Below, piece after piece: positions 1-7,552 of a DNA stretch of 64,000 nt. The stretch's first letter is position 1, and every line of letters begins with the position of its first letter. The notes below the pieces were generated by a model. The model did not search any database. It was not told the DNA's origin and saw nothing but the letters and a program-made list of their open reading frames with translations. The translations under genes were made by a program, and so were the position numbers. Location: NCBI RefSeq assembly GCF_045038405.1, contig NZ_CP173660.1, positions 1,736,001 to 1,800,000 on the forward strand, read 5' to 3'. Origin of the DNA: Sellimonas caecigallum. GTDB lineage: Bacteria > Bacillota > Clostridia > Lachnospirales > Lachnospiraceae.

Positions 1-141
1 TCGGAAATAAGAAAGTTGTTATAAATACTTAAGAATTCAGACATACAATCAACATAATCGCCTGATATACTTAGTCAGCATAGAGAGGGAAAAAGCAGCA
101 TAACCTGTAAACTGACGGAGTATTGATAAGGAGGAATTATT

Positions 142-369
142 TTGATTATTGGTTTTTTGACAATAGGAAAAGATAGCCATTCTTGTGTATTATCAGCTCT
201 GAATGGAAAAGATCAAAGTGTTATCATGCCGGGACAGTATCTGTATGTCAATGTTTCCAATGGCTGGATACCGGTGGAGCTGAAATACTCAGATAGAATT
301 GGACGATACTATTTTTCGCATTTGCCGGAATTGCCGGTTAATGGAAGGATGGCTATGGTAAAATCATAA
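142..369 (+). CDS. Small DUF5348-like protein
   Basis: This 75-residue protein starts with TTG at 142, supported by a strong Shine-Dalgarno AAGGAGGAA at 128-136. Its pattern (a GQYLYV segment, then GWIPVELKY, then an RYYFSHLPE segment and NGRMAMVKS at the end) resembles the small DUF5348 family, whose members occur in Firmicutes, often on or near mobile elements. The function of that family is unknown. The protein has no signal peptide or membrane segment and looks like a compact beta-rich fold. It stands alone, with no clear partner: the next gene is behind a terminator. The family call rests on the motif pattern only and could be wrong; the coding call is supported by the ribosome binding site. 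Confidence 0.55.
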   Translation: MIIGFLTIGKDSHSCVLSALNGKDQSVIMPGQYLYVNVSNGWIPVELKYSDRIGRYYFSHLPELPVNGRMAMVKS

Positions 370-385
370 AAATCAATAAGTTTTC

Positions 386-415
386 TTGTATGGAATCATC
401 AAGTCATGGTACAAT
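386..415 (+). promoter_or_regulatory. Candidate sigma-70 promoter upstream of the sigma factor gene
   Basis: TTGTAT at 386-391 and TACAAT at 410-415 are separated by 18 bases. A transcript from here would run about 65 bases before meeting the hairpin at 487-511, so the sigma factor would have a leader of about 130 bases containing a terminator. The -35 is imperfect. Confidence 0.4.
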
Positions 416-486
416 AAATAGAAGATACTAGAATGATCATGCTGGTTTTCGTGCAGGGAGCTTTTGCAGAAGTGAAATGAAATGAG

Positions 487-516
487 CAGCCGGCTTACAG
501 TAAGCCGGCTGTTTTT
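487..516 (+). terminator. Rho-independent terminator just upstream of the sigma factor
   Basis: A perfect 11-bp stem, CAGCCGGCTTA with TAAGCCGGCTG and a 3-base loop, is followed by five Ts (512-516). It ends about 40 bases before the sigma factor start. It either ends the DUF5348 transcript or acts as an attenuator in the sigma factor leader. Confidence 0.85.
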
Positions 517-554
517 CAGTTTTGGGCTTTTACTGCGCAGGAAGGTCGGAAAAA

Positions 555-1532
555 GTGGAAGAGAAGAAAAAGAAGAAAATCTTATCTCCGGACGATATCC
601 AGAAAGAGGAAGAACATCTTCTGGAAAGTATGGAGGATGAGGATAATGCAGATACGGATCTGGATGATCTGGAAGGAGCGTCTTCTGTAGTATATGGGGA
701 GGGAACCGGAGATTCGATTCGGATGTATCTGAACGAAATCAATCGGATTGCGCTTTTAAGTCCGGAAGAAGAGCAGGAGTTGGCAAAGAAAGTAGCCGAA
801 GGGGATAGAGAGGCAAAAAAGAAGATGGAGGAAGCGAATCTCCGTCTTGTTGTTTCGATTGCGAAAAAATACGTGGGACATGGACTGCAGATGATGGATT
901 TGGTCCAGGAGGGAAATATCGGTCTGATGCGGGCGGTGGAGAAATTCGATTATCAAAAAGGGTACCGCTTTTCTACATATGCTTCGTGGTGGATCAAGCA
1001 GTCGATGATCCGTGCTATCGCAGATCAGTCCAGGACGATCCGAGTGCCGGTCCATATGTCGGAAAATATCACAAAGGTACGCAGAGCATCCAAAGAACTG
1101 ATGAGTGAACTTGGAAGGGAAGCGACGCCGGAAGAAATTGCAAAAAGGCTTGGGGACAAATCGGTGGAGGAAGTAAGAGATATCCTTGCATATTCCAGAA
1201 CACCAGTCTCTTTGGAGACACCGGTAGGCGAGGAAGAGGACAGCAGTCTGGAGAATTTCATTGAGGACAGCAATGCTCAGCAGCCAGAAAATGCGGCTAT
1301 CCTCACGATCATGGGAGAGGAGATCAATGAATTGCTGAAAATCCTGCCGGAGAGAGAGCAGGAAGTCATACGGATGAGGTTCGGAATGAACGGGGATCGT
1401 GTGTACACGCTGGAAGAAGTCGGACAGAAGATGCATTTGACCCGGGAGAGGATCCGGCAGATTGAGAGCAAGGCGCTCCGCAGATTGAGACAGAGAATGA
1501 AAGAGAAAGGACAAAATCAGTATTTTGAATAA
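555..1532 (+). CDS. rpoD: RNA polymerase sigma factor, RpoD/SigA type
   Basis: This is a primary-type sigma-70 factor. From the N end it has a charged lysine and acid-rich stretch in place of a full region 1.1, region 1.2 (DSIRMYL near residue 53), region 2 with YRFSTYASWWIKQ for -10 recognition and melting, region 3, and a region 4 helix-turn-helix (LTRERIRQIESKALRRLRQ) for the -35. The open frame extends to a TTG at 522, but that codon sits right behind a terminator with no ribosome site. I prefer GTG at 555, preceded by AGGAAGG at 539-545, giving 325 residues. It is shorter than typical RpoD (about 370) because of the reduced N end, so it may be a second, group 2 RpoD-like factor. No dnaG lies beside it, unlike the usual rpoD operon; lgt follows after 15 bases. 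Confidence 0.9.
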   Translation: MEEKKKKKILSPDDIQKEEEHLLESMEDEDNADTDLDDLEGASSVVYGEGTGDSIRMYLNEINRIALLSPEEEQELAKKVAEGDREAKKKMEEANLRLVVSIAKKYVGHGLQMMDLVQEGNIGLMRAVEKFDYQKGYRFSTYASWWIKQSMIRAIADQSRTIRVPVHMSENITKVRRASKELMSELGREATPEEIAKRLGDKSVEEVRDILAYSRTPVSLETPVGEEEDSSLENFIEDSNAQQPENAAILTIMGEEINELLKILPEREQEVIRMRFGMNGDRVYTLEEVGQKMHLTRERIRQIESKALRRLRQRMKEKGQNQYFE

Positions 1533-1547
1533 TTCAGGTGGCTTGAA

Positions 1548-2312
1548 ATGAAGAATGACTTGTTTACGATTGGCAACTTAACGGTACACGGATATGGGCT
1601 CATGATTGGTATCGGGTTCATATCCGCCTATTTATTGACAGAATACAGAGCGCAGAAAAAGAGGATGAACAGTGACATTGTTTTTACATTGTTTTTGTCG
1701 TCTGTGATTTTCGGGCTGCTGGGGGCAAAAGTATTTTACTGGATAACAATTCTGGATGAGATCATCAAGGATCCTCATGTCATTATCGATACGGCAGATG
1801 GGTTTGTCGTATACGGGGGAATCATAGGAGGAATCCTTGCAGGCGCAGTGGTGTGCAGGATAAAGAAAGAAAATTTCTGGAAGTATTTTGATCTGATTGC
1901 GCCGTCTATCGCGCTGGCACAAGGCTTTGGGCGTATTGGATGTCTTCTGGCCGGCTGCTGTTACGGACTGGAAACTTCAAGTCCTATTTCCATCACTTTT
2001 CAGAACTCAGATTTCGCACCTAACGGGGTGGCATTGATCCCGACGCAGATTTATTCCAGTACTCTGGACTTTCTGAACTTTATCGTGCTTTGCATCATCG
2101 CAAGATATGCGAAGAGGGATCGGATCGTGGCCGGATGTTATCTGATATTCTACAGTGTCGGACGGTTTATCCTGGAATTTTTCCGGGGGGATCTTATCCG
2201 TGGAAGTGTCGGCCCTCTTTCCACATCCCAGTTTATTTCGATCTTTGTTTTTGTGATCGGTGTGCTGATGATCGTGATCCGTAAGCGCAAAAAAGTAGTG
2301 GAATACAAGTAG
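1548..2312 (+). CDS. lgt: Prolipoprotein diacylglyceryl transferase
   Basis: Lgt transfers diacylglycerol from phosphatidylglycerol to the lipobox cysteine of prolipoproteins at the cytoplasmic membrane, the first step of lipoprotein maturation. The 254-residue protein has about seven hydrophobic segments and the family landmarks: HGYGLMIGIGF near residue 15, FVVYGGIIGG near 87, and the signature GRIGCLLAGCCYG near 127 with the essential Arg-Ile-Gly. Length is typical. It lies 15 bases behind the sigma factor gene and 18 bases before a DUF3592 gene, so all three are probably co-transcribed. The lipoprotein encoded at 35922 is one likely substrate. Confidence 0.96.
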   Translation: MKNDLFTIGNLTVHGYGLMIGIGFISAYLLTEYRAQKKRMNSDIVFTLFLSSVIFGLLGAKVFYWITILDEIIKDPHVIIDTADGFVVYGGIIGGILAGAVVCRIKKENFWKYFDLIAPSIALAQGFGRIGCLLAGCCYGLETSSPISITFQNSDFAPNGVALIPTQIYSSTLDFLNFIVLCIIARYAKRDRIVAGCYLIFYSVGRFILEFFRGDLIRGSVGPLSTSQFISIFVFVIGVLMIVIRKRKKVVEYK

Positions 2313-2330
2313 ACGGAAGGAGAAAGAAAG

Positions 2331-3161
2331 ATGGATCTGGAAAAAGTTTTTACAGTTCAGGGAATTCTTTTAATTCTTACAGGAGTATTTCTTCTGGTCA
2401 TGGGGATTAAAGTCGTGATCAGACAGACGAAGATCCGAAAGCAGGATTTGATAAAAGAAGGCACAGTGCTTCACAGCAGACATGTAGAGCAGAGAGATAA
2501 AGAAGGATTTCTGACGGAGAACTACTATGAGCTTAGAGCAGAGTACCATGATAAGGGACACCGGATGGAAAAGACGGTGTACAGCGTGGAAGAATATCTG
2601 GAAGGGGATACGATCCGGCTTGTAAAAGCGCCGGATAATGGAAAAGACGTATTCATTTATAAAGAAGACAAAGCCAATGGAATCGGGGCATGGGTGTGGA
2701 TTGCTGCGGGGATCGCCGTTATATTGATTCCATTTATCAGGGAAGCACTTGGCACTGGGGCTGTGTCCATGGTCGAAGCAGTGTTTCTTCTGGCGATCGG
2801 TATCAGTCTCATTGCGGTTCAGGTAAAAGAAGAGAAAAAATCACTGAACCGGATCAGTGCACGCATTGTGGAAGTGTTGAAATGGAAAGAAGGATCAAAG
2901 ACAAGAGGCGGAAAACCGGTCTATACATACTATCCGATTTATGAATATAAGCGGGATGATGTGACGAGAAGATGGAGAGGAATGAACGGATCCGAGCAGC
3001 CGTCACAGTATAAGACAGGGACAAGAGGGACATTGTACTGGAGGCAGGATGATGCCAGACTGATGGAAAAAGAGCCAGGCAGGATGCTTCGGTATGTTGG
3101 GATCGTTCTTGTGGCGGCAGCAGTCATCTGCGTTTACGGAGCAGTTGTATTAGCTTTCTGA
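2331..3161 (+). CDS. DUF3592 family membrane protein
   Basis: This 276-residue protein has a membrane segment at about 8-26, a soluble part with the DUF3592-like pattern (VLHSRHVEQ, then YYELRAEYHDKG and MEKTVYSVEEY), two adjoining membrane helices at about 116-160, a second soluble part of similar pattern (ARIVEVLKWKEG ... YYPIYEYKRDD), and a final helix at about 250-275. The two soluble halves look like tandem copies of the same domain. ATG at 2331 has GGAGAAAG upstream. The function of DUF3592 proteins is unknown. It is probably the last gene of the sigma factor-lgt unit. Confidence 0.7.
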   Translation: MDLEKVFTVQGILLILTGVFLLVMGIKVVIRQTKIRKQDLIKEGTVLHSRHVEQRDKEGFLTENYYELRAEYHDKGHRMEKTVYSVEEYLEGDTIRLVKAPDNGKDVFIYKEDKANGIGAWVWIAAGIAVILIPFIREALGTGAVSMVEAVFLLAIGISLIAVQVKEEKKSLNRISARIVEVLKWKEGSKTRGGKPVYTYYPIYEYKRDDVTRRWRGMNGSEQPSQYKTGTRGTLYWRQDDARLMEKEPGRMLRYVGIVLVAAAVICVYGAVVLAF

Positions 3162-3236
3162 AAGTCCGAAGGTTTTGTAGAGTTATGATATTCGATTTGC
3201 AATGTTAAAATCAGAAAAGATATAAGAAAACTGAGA

Positions 3237-3281
3237 AGGCGGAAATGAGCCGGATCTTAAAGATTCGGCCCGTTTCCGCCT
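3237..3281. terminator. Bidirectional hairpin between convergent genes
   Basis: AGGCGGAAA (3237-3245) pairs perfectly with TTTCCGCCT (3273-3281), and the interior GCCG/CGGC can pair further. It lies between the ends of the DUF3592 gene and the Crp/Fnr gene and overlaps the latter's stop codon. Neither side has a clean T run, so its strength is uncertain. Confidence 0.55.
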
Positions 3282-3975
3282 ATTTGTTCATATGCCGTTT
3301 TTCTTCCAGATATTTTCTTGCTTCTTTCAGCTGTTCCTCATCGATAGAAATCTTCCCCTTTGTGATTCCAATCAGGTTTTCTGTTTTTAGTTTCTGGATC
3401 GTCCGGTTCAGTGTTTTTACAGAGATGCCAATCTCCTCATAGAGCTGCTGTCGGGTTTTCGGAATGATACCAAAAGACTGTCTTGCAGAATCCAGATATT
3501 TGACACAATAGTCAAGAAGGAGATACTGCGGAGGATAGAAAAGCTTGCTTCCTCTGTTGTATGAGGAACGATAAAGTTTGTAGGCAACTTTACGGGAAAC
3601 GAGACGCAGAAAATGAATATCTCTGGCAATCCAGTCTTCAAAGTCTTTTCTGGAAAAATATAGGACTGTGCATTCTGTCAGCGTCTCGATCGTCACAGAT
3701 GTTTTTTCTTTTCCAGCAAGGATCGTTACTTCGCCCACAAAGTCGATGGGATCATTCCGCTCGATCATGTAGATGTTTCCGTTTTCAAATTCATTGATCA
3801 CACGGTGCGAACCGTCGCATACGATTCCAAAGTATTCTAAAACTTCATCTTTCTGATGAATAATTGTCCCTTTTGGGTAGACACGAATCCAGCATCGGGT
3901 TTTCAGTTCCTCAGGCATATATTTCATGTAATCCGAAAGATCCGGATATTTTGAGAGAAGATCATCTAATGTCAT
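3280..3975 (-). CDS. Crp/Fnr family transcription regulator
   Basis: The 231-residue protein has an N-terminal cyclic-nucleotide-binding fold (about 20-140; KGTIIHQKDEVLEYFGIV and GNIYMIERNDPIDFVGEV) and a C-terminal winged helix (about 150-225; SFGIIPKTRQQLYEEIGIS then VKTLNRTIQKLKTENLI). There is no N-terminal cysteine cluster, so an oxygen-sensing iron-sulfur cluster like that of Fnr is unlikely; no effector can be assigned. It is transcribed divergently from the DUF3100 cluster, and a 22-bp palindrome lies in the shared promoter region at 4020-4041. By position it is the likely regulator of that cluster and of itself. TATACT on the minus strand near 4004-4009 is its probable -10. Confidence 0.88.
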   Translation of the reverse strand: MTLDDLLSKYPDLSDYMKYMPEELKTRCWIRVYPKGTIIHQKDEVLEYFGIVCDGSHRVINEFENGNIYMIERNDPIDFVGEVTILAGKEKTSVTIETLTECTVLYFSRKDFEDWIARDIHFLRLVSRKVAYKLYRSSYNRGSKLFYPPQYLLLDYCVKYLDSARQSFGIIPKTRQQLYEEIGISVKTLNRTIQKLKTENLIGITKGKISIDEEQLKEARKYLEEKRHMNK

Positions 3976-4019
3976 GGGATGGCTCCTTTTTACTTTTTTT
4001 CTAGTATACTACAAAAAAA

Positions 4020-4041
4020 GACAAAAAACAGCTCATTTGTC
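4020..4041. promoter_or_regulatory. 22-bp palindrome, candidate Crp/Fnr operator
   Basis: GACAAA, ten bases, TTTGTC. The arms extend outward as A-runs and T-runs with one mismatch. It lies in the divergent region between the Crp/Fnr gene and the DUF3100 gene, close to the regulator's own -10. The 22-bp span fits dimers of this family, though the half-site is not a classic CRP or FNR sequence. Confidence 0.5.
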
Positions 4042-4106
4042 CTTTTTTTGGAAGGAGGGTCAGTGATAAGATAGCTCGTGGATAAAATCAAAAGGAGTCA
4101 AAGGCA

Positions 4107-4991
4107 ATGAAAAAGGAAACATTTATTTACCCGTCGTTCAAGGCAAGAATGAAAAATGAGTATAGGATTATTCTTGCCGCATTTTTATTTATCGTGATCG
4201 CTGATTTTATAGGGCAGATCGAAGTGCCGGTGGGACCGGGAAAACTGATCTTGTTCCCAATATTTTACGCACTGATTCTGGGGATCATCTCTGGTCCGGA
4301 AATATTGAAGTTTTTTAAGACAAAAGAAGTAAAGGCAGCCTCGGGGCTTGTGATTGTCGCTATCTGCCCGTTTATTGCAAAGCTTGGAATCAATGCGGGT
4401 GCGAGTCTTGAGACCGTTATCTCGGCAGGCCCTGCGCTTTTGCTGCAGGAGATCGGAAATCTTGGAACGATTTTCCTTGCATTGCCGTTTGCGCTTCTGC
4501 TTGGAATGAAGAGAGAGGCCATTGGAGCGACGCATTCGATCAATCGTGAGTCAAATCTGGCACTTGTGACGAACATGTTTGGGCCGGATTCCCCGGAGAC
4601 GAGGGGAAGCCTTTCCATCTATGTGGTAGGCGGCATGGTTGGAACGATCTATTTTGGATTTCTGGCTACTATGACAGCGGCCATCGGCTTTTTCCATCCA
4701 TATGCACTTGGGATGGCGTCAGGAGTAGGCGCGGGAATTCTGATGGCGAGTTCCGTTGCGAGCCTTACAGCCGTTTATCCAGATATGGCTGCTCAGATTT
4801 CAGCCCTTGCAAGTACGAGCGAAACCATATCCGGACTGACCGGAATATACGTGGCTATCTTTGTAGGTATTCCGCTTACTAAAAAGCTGTATGAGGTTTT
4901 GGAGCCTAGATTTGCAAAGCTGAGACATGAGCCGAGTGAGGTTCTTACAAGACGACAGAATGAAGAAAAAGGGAAAGTGGAGGAAGCGTAA
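4107..4991 (+). CDS. DUF3100 family integral membrane protein
   Basis: This 294-residue protein has about seven to eight hydrophobic helices, starting at about residue 20 after a short basic N end. The stretch IEVPVGPGKLILFPIFYA near 40 is the feature I associate with DUF3100, an uncharacterised membrane family. Further landmarks are GINAGASLETVISAGPALLLQ and GMASGVGAGILMASSVASL, glycine and serine rich segments like those of transporters. ATG at 4107 follows AAAGGAG. It lies 2 bases before a small membrane gene and then an amidohydrolase, so a role in taking up or moving the amidohydrolase's substrate is plausible but inferred from position only. Confidence 0.65.
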   Translation: MKKETFIYPSFKARMKNEYRIILAAFLFIVIADFIGQIEVPVGPGKLILFPIFYALILGIISGPEILKFFKTKEVKAASGLVIVAICPFIAKLGINAGASLETVISAGPALLLQEIGNLGTIFLALPFALLLGMKREAIGATHSINRESNLALVTNMFGPDSPETRGSLSIYVVGGMVGTIYFGFLATMTAAIGFFHPYALGMASGVGAGILMASSVASLTAVYPDMAAQISALASTSETISGLTGIYVAIFVGIPLTKKLYEVLEPRFAKLRHEPSEVLTRRQNEEKGKVEEA

Positions 4992-4993
4992 AG

Positions 4994-5440
4994 ATGAGAT
5001 ATATAGAATGGATAGTGATGTTTGCCGTTGCAGGACTTGGGATTGCACTGGCCAACTTTGTTGGGTTTGATGTGGGATTTCTGGATTCTCTGCCAGGAAT
5101 TTTGATCCTTCTTGGGATTTCTCTTGTGGCAGTTATGATCAGCAAAATTGTACCGCTGAAATTACCGATCGTAGCGTATTGTTCGATCCTTGGACTTCTG
5201 GTCGCATGTCCGGTTTCTCCGGTCAGGGAAGGTGTCATCGAGGCAGTCAACAAAATCAACTTTACAGCTCCGCTCACGATGGTGGGAGCGTTTGCAGGTA
5301 TTTCCATCAGTGATCAGATCAAATCTTTCCTGAAGCAGGGATGGAAGATGATTATTGTCGGGGTTCTTGTCATGACAGGAACATTTCTTGGATCTGTGCT
5401 GATTGCACAGCTTGTATTGTCACTCACAAATGCCATCTAA
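4994..5440 (+). CDS. Small membrane protein, partner of the DUF3100 protein
   Basis: The 148-residue protein consists almost entirely of four or five hydrophobic helices (about 5-23, 33-52, 56-74, 90-106, 118-142) with few charges. I do not recognise a named family. Its ATG follows the upstream stop by two bases, and the AGGAAGCG just before it serves as the ribosome site, so translation is probably coupled. Such tight pairing of a large and a small membrane protein suggests a two-subunit transporter or channel. It might also be a split form of one longer protein elsewhere; that cannot be judged from this sequence alone. Confidence 0.65.
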   Translation: MRYIEWIVMFAVAGLGIALANFVGFDVGFLDSLPGILILLGISLVAVMISKIVPLKLPIVAYCSILGLLVACPVSPVREGVIEAVNKINFTAPLTMVGAFAGISISDQIKSFLKQGWKMIIVGVLVMTGTFLGSVLIAQLVLSLTNAI

Positions 5441-5483
5441 AAATATGGAGATGGAAGTATCAGAATAAAGGAAAGATTCGTAT

Positions 5484-6800
5484 ATGAAAAAAGAAATGAT
5501 AGATCTGCTGATCCGAAATGCGGACTATCTTGACAAGGACTGGGAACGCGTCCGGGAAAAGGACATTGCTGTCCGGGATGGAGCCATCCTGGAGATCGGG
5601 CCGGGAGGAAGCCTTGGCAAGAAATATGAGGCCAAAGAGGAGATAGACGGAAAGGATACCGTGTTCCTTCCGGGGCTTGTGGATGCTCATATGCACACGG
5701 GGCAGCAGCTTTTGAGAGGAAGGGTATTGGATGAGATGCCGATGATTTGGAAACGGATCATGCTTCCGTTTGAGAGTACCCTTACAGAAGAAAAAATGAG
5801 ATTGAGCGCGGGGCTGGCAGCCCTCGATATGATCAAAAGCGGAACGTGCGGGTTTATCGACGCGGGAAGCTATTATATGGAAGAGGCGGCAAAAGTCTAT
5901 GAGGAGTCTGGGCTGCGGGGAGTTTTGTCTTACTCCACAATGGATCAGAAGGGGCTGCCGGATTCTATTTCTATGGATGCCAAAGAAGCGATACGAAGGA
6001 CGGATGAGCTGTTTGATGCCTGGCATGGAAAAGGGAATCTGAAAGTTTACTATTCGCTGCGTTCGCTTATTTCCTGTTCGGAAGAGCTGGTGGACATGGC
6101 AAATGAAAGGGCAAAAGAAAAAGATACGTTTCTGCAGGCACATATGAATGAATATCCGGGAGAGATTCAGCCATATGTGGAACGATACAAAATGAGACCG
6201 TATGAATTTCTGGAATCAAGAGGGATACTGGGAAGACAGTTCCTCGGAGCACACAGCCTCCTTTTATCGGAGCAGGAAAAGGAAATCATAAAGGAAAGAG
6301 AAGTAAAGCTCTGCCACTGTCCGTTCAGCAACTGCGGTAAGGCGGTGCCGGACACTCCGAAGCTTTTGAATATGGGGATTCTGCCGGGAATCGGGACAGA
6401 CGGGGCGGCCCATGGAGGGCTCAGCATTTGGAATGAGATGCGAATTTTCCGTTCAGTCATGAATATCTATCACGGTGTTCCTTTGGCTGACCCGGCTGTT
6501 ATGCCGGCAAAGACGATCCTTTCTATGGCAACGGAAGGGGGATCGGCGTGCATGAACCTGGAAAAAACATCCATTGATCAGGGAAGCCGTGCAGACCTGA
6601 TAGGAATCGATATGGATGCACCGCATCTTTGGATCAGCGGACATATTTCCAACACGCTTTTGGAAAGTGTGGGGGCAGGGGATGTGAAACACACGATCGT
6701 AGGAGGAAGAGTCCTGATGAAAGACAGGAAAATCCGAACCCTTGATGAAGAGAAAATCCGGTTTTTGGCACGGGAATACAACAGGAAGGAAAACGTTTAA
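5484..6800 (+). CDS. Amidohydrolase family deaminase (MtaD/SsnA/TrzN-like)
   Basis: A 438-residue metal-dependent hydrolase of the amidohydrolase superfamily, with the layout of subfamilies that deaminate or dechlorinate N-heterocycles (guanine, adenosine-type nucleosides, atrazine-like compounds). Metal ligands are visible: His69 and His71 in DAHMH, His220 in LQAHMNE followed by Glu223, His257 in FLGAHS, and Asp306 in GIGTDGAAHGG. N-terminal and C-terminal strands forming the composite beta-sandwich are present. Substrate cannot be named. The next gene, a TauE/SafE exporter, starts one base after its stop, and two membrane genes lie upstream, so the enzyme probably acts on a compound imported by this cluster. 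Confidence 0.85.
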   Translation: MKKEMIDLLIRNADYLDKDWERVREKDIAVRDGAILEIGPGGSLGKKYEAKEEIDGKDTVFLPGLVDAHMHTGQQLLRGRVLDEMPMIWKRIMLPFESTLTEEKMRLSAGLAALDMIKSGTCGFIDAGSYYMEEAAKVYEESGLRGVLSYSTMDQKGLPDSISMDAKEAIRRTDELFDAWHGKGNLKVYYSLRSLISCSEELVDMANERAKEKDTFLQAHMNEYPGEIQPYVERYKMRPYEFLESRGILGRQFLGAHSLLLSEQEKEIIKEREVKLCHCPFSNCGKAVPDTPKLLNMGILPGIGTDGAAHGGLSIWNEMRIFRSVMNIYHGVPLADPAVMPAKTILSMATEGGSACMNLEKTSIDQGSRADLIGIDMDAPHLWISGHISNTLLESVGAGDVKHTIVGGRVLMKDRKIRTLDEEKIRFLAREYNRKENV

Positions 6801-7550
6801 ATGGAATATTTGATCATGGTTGTGGCCAATCTGCTGATCGGAGGGATGATCGGCCTTACGGGAATCGCAGGATTTCTTCTTCCGATGCTCTATTCGGGAT
6901 TTATGGGGATGCCGTCCGCCCAGGGGCTGGCACTTAGCTTCTGTGCGTTTCTGATATCAGGTATCCTCGGGGCATATAATTATTACCGGGCCAGGAGTCT
7001 GGATCTTAGGCTTGCCTTATTCATCAGCCTTGGAAGTTTTGCAGGAGCAATCGCCGGGGTAAATCTGAATCTTTTGATCGAAGAAGGAATCGTAAAGAAG
7101 ATCCTGTATCTGGTAGTACTTTTGTCCGGCATATCCATCCTGATCAGGAAAGAAAACAAAGAGGAAAAAGAAGACGGAAAAAAAAGGCAGATGCCGTCTG
7201 CCTTTTGGGTTGGGTTCGGTTTTGTTACAGGACTGATCTGCTCCCTGTCAGGAGCCGGGGGACCGGTGCTTGTGATGCCTCTGCTTGTCGTATTTGGCGT
7301 GCCGGTCAAGACAGCAGTTGGGATCGCACTGTTTGATTCGATCTTTATCGCGATCCCATCCTGCATTGGCTATGCGTCCCAGTCAGATCCGGATGTCTTG
7401 ATGGTACTGCTCCCGGTCACACTGATCAGCCATGCAGCAGGCGTGTGGATCGGAAGCAGAAACACTTCGTTTTTGCGTCCGGATATACTGAAAAAAGGGG
7501 TGGCTGTTTTTTCCGTCGTGATTGCTGTTGTAAAGTTGATCACAGGGTAA
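6801..7550 (+). CDS. TauE/SafE family membrane exporter
   Basis: The 249-residue protein has about seven to eight membrane helices in two related halves, with the family pattern GLTGIAGFLLPMLYSGFMGM in the first half and LSGAGGPVLVMPLLVVFGV in the second. A basic, acidic loop (about 115-130) divides the halves. TauE/SafE proteins move sulfite, sulfoacetate or other organic anions across the membrane; substrate here is unknown. The ATG directly follows the amidohydrolase stop, so the two are translationally linked, which suggests export of a product or co-product of that pathway, or uptake of its substrate. Confidence 0.85.
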   Translation: MEYLIMVVANLLIGGMIGLTGIAGFLLPMLYSGFMGMPSAQGLALSFCAFLISGILGAYNYYRARSLDLRLALFISLGSFAGAIAGVNLNLLIEEGIVKKILYLVVLLSGISILIRKENKEEKEDGKKRQMPSAFWVGFGFVTGLICSLSGAGGPVLVMPLLVVFGVPVKTAVGIALFDSIFIAIPSCIGYASQSDPDVLMVLLPVTLISHAAGVWIGSRNTSFLRPDILKKGVAVFSVVIAVVKLITG

Positions 7551-7552
7551 GG

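Noticed and set aside
756..1514. Long open frame on the minus strand inside the sigma factor gene
   Set aside because: It is fully antisense to a well-conserved sigma-70 gene and has no ribosome site or recognisable motif.
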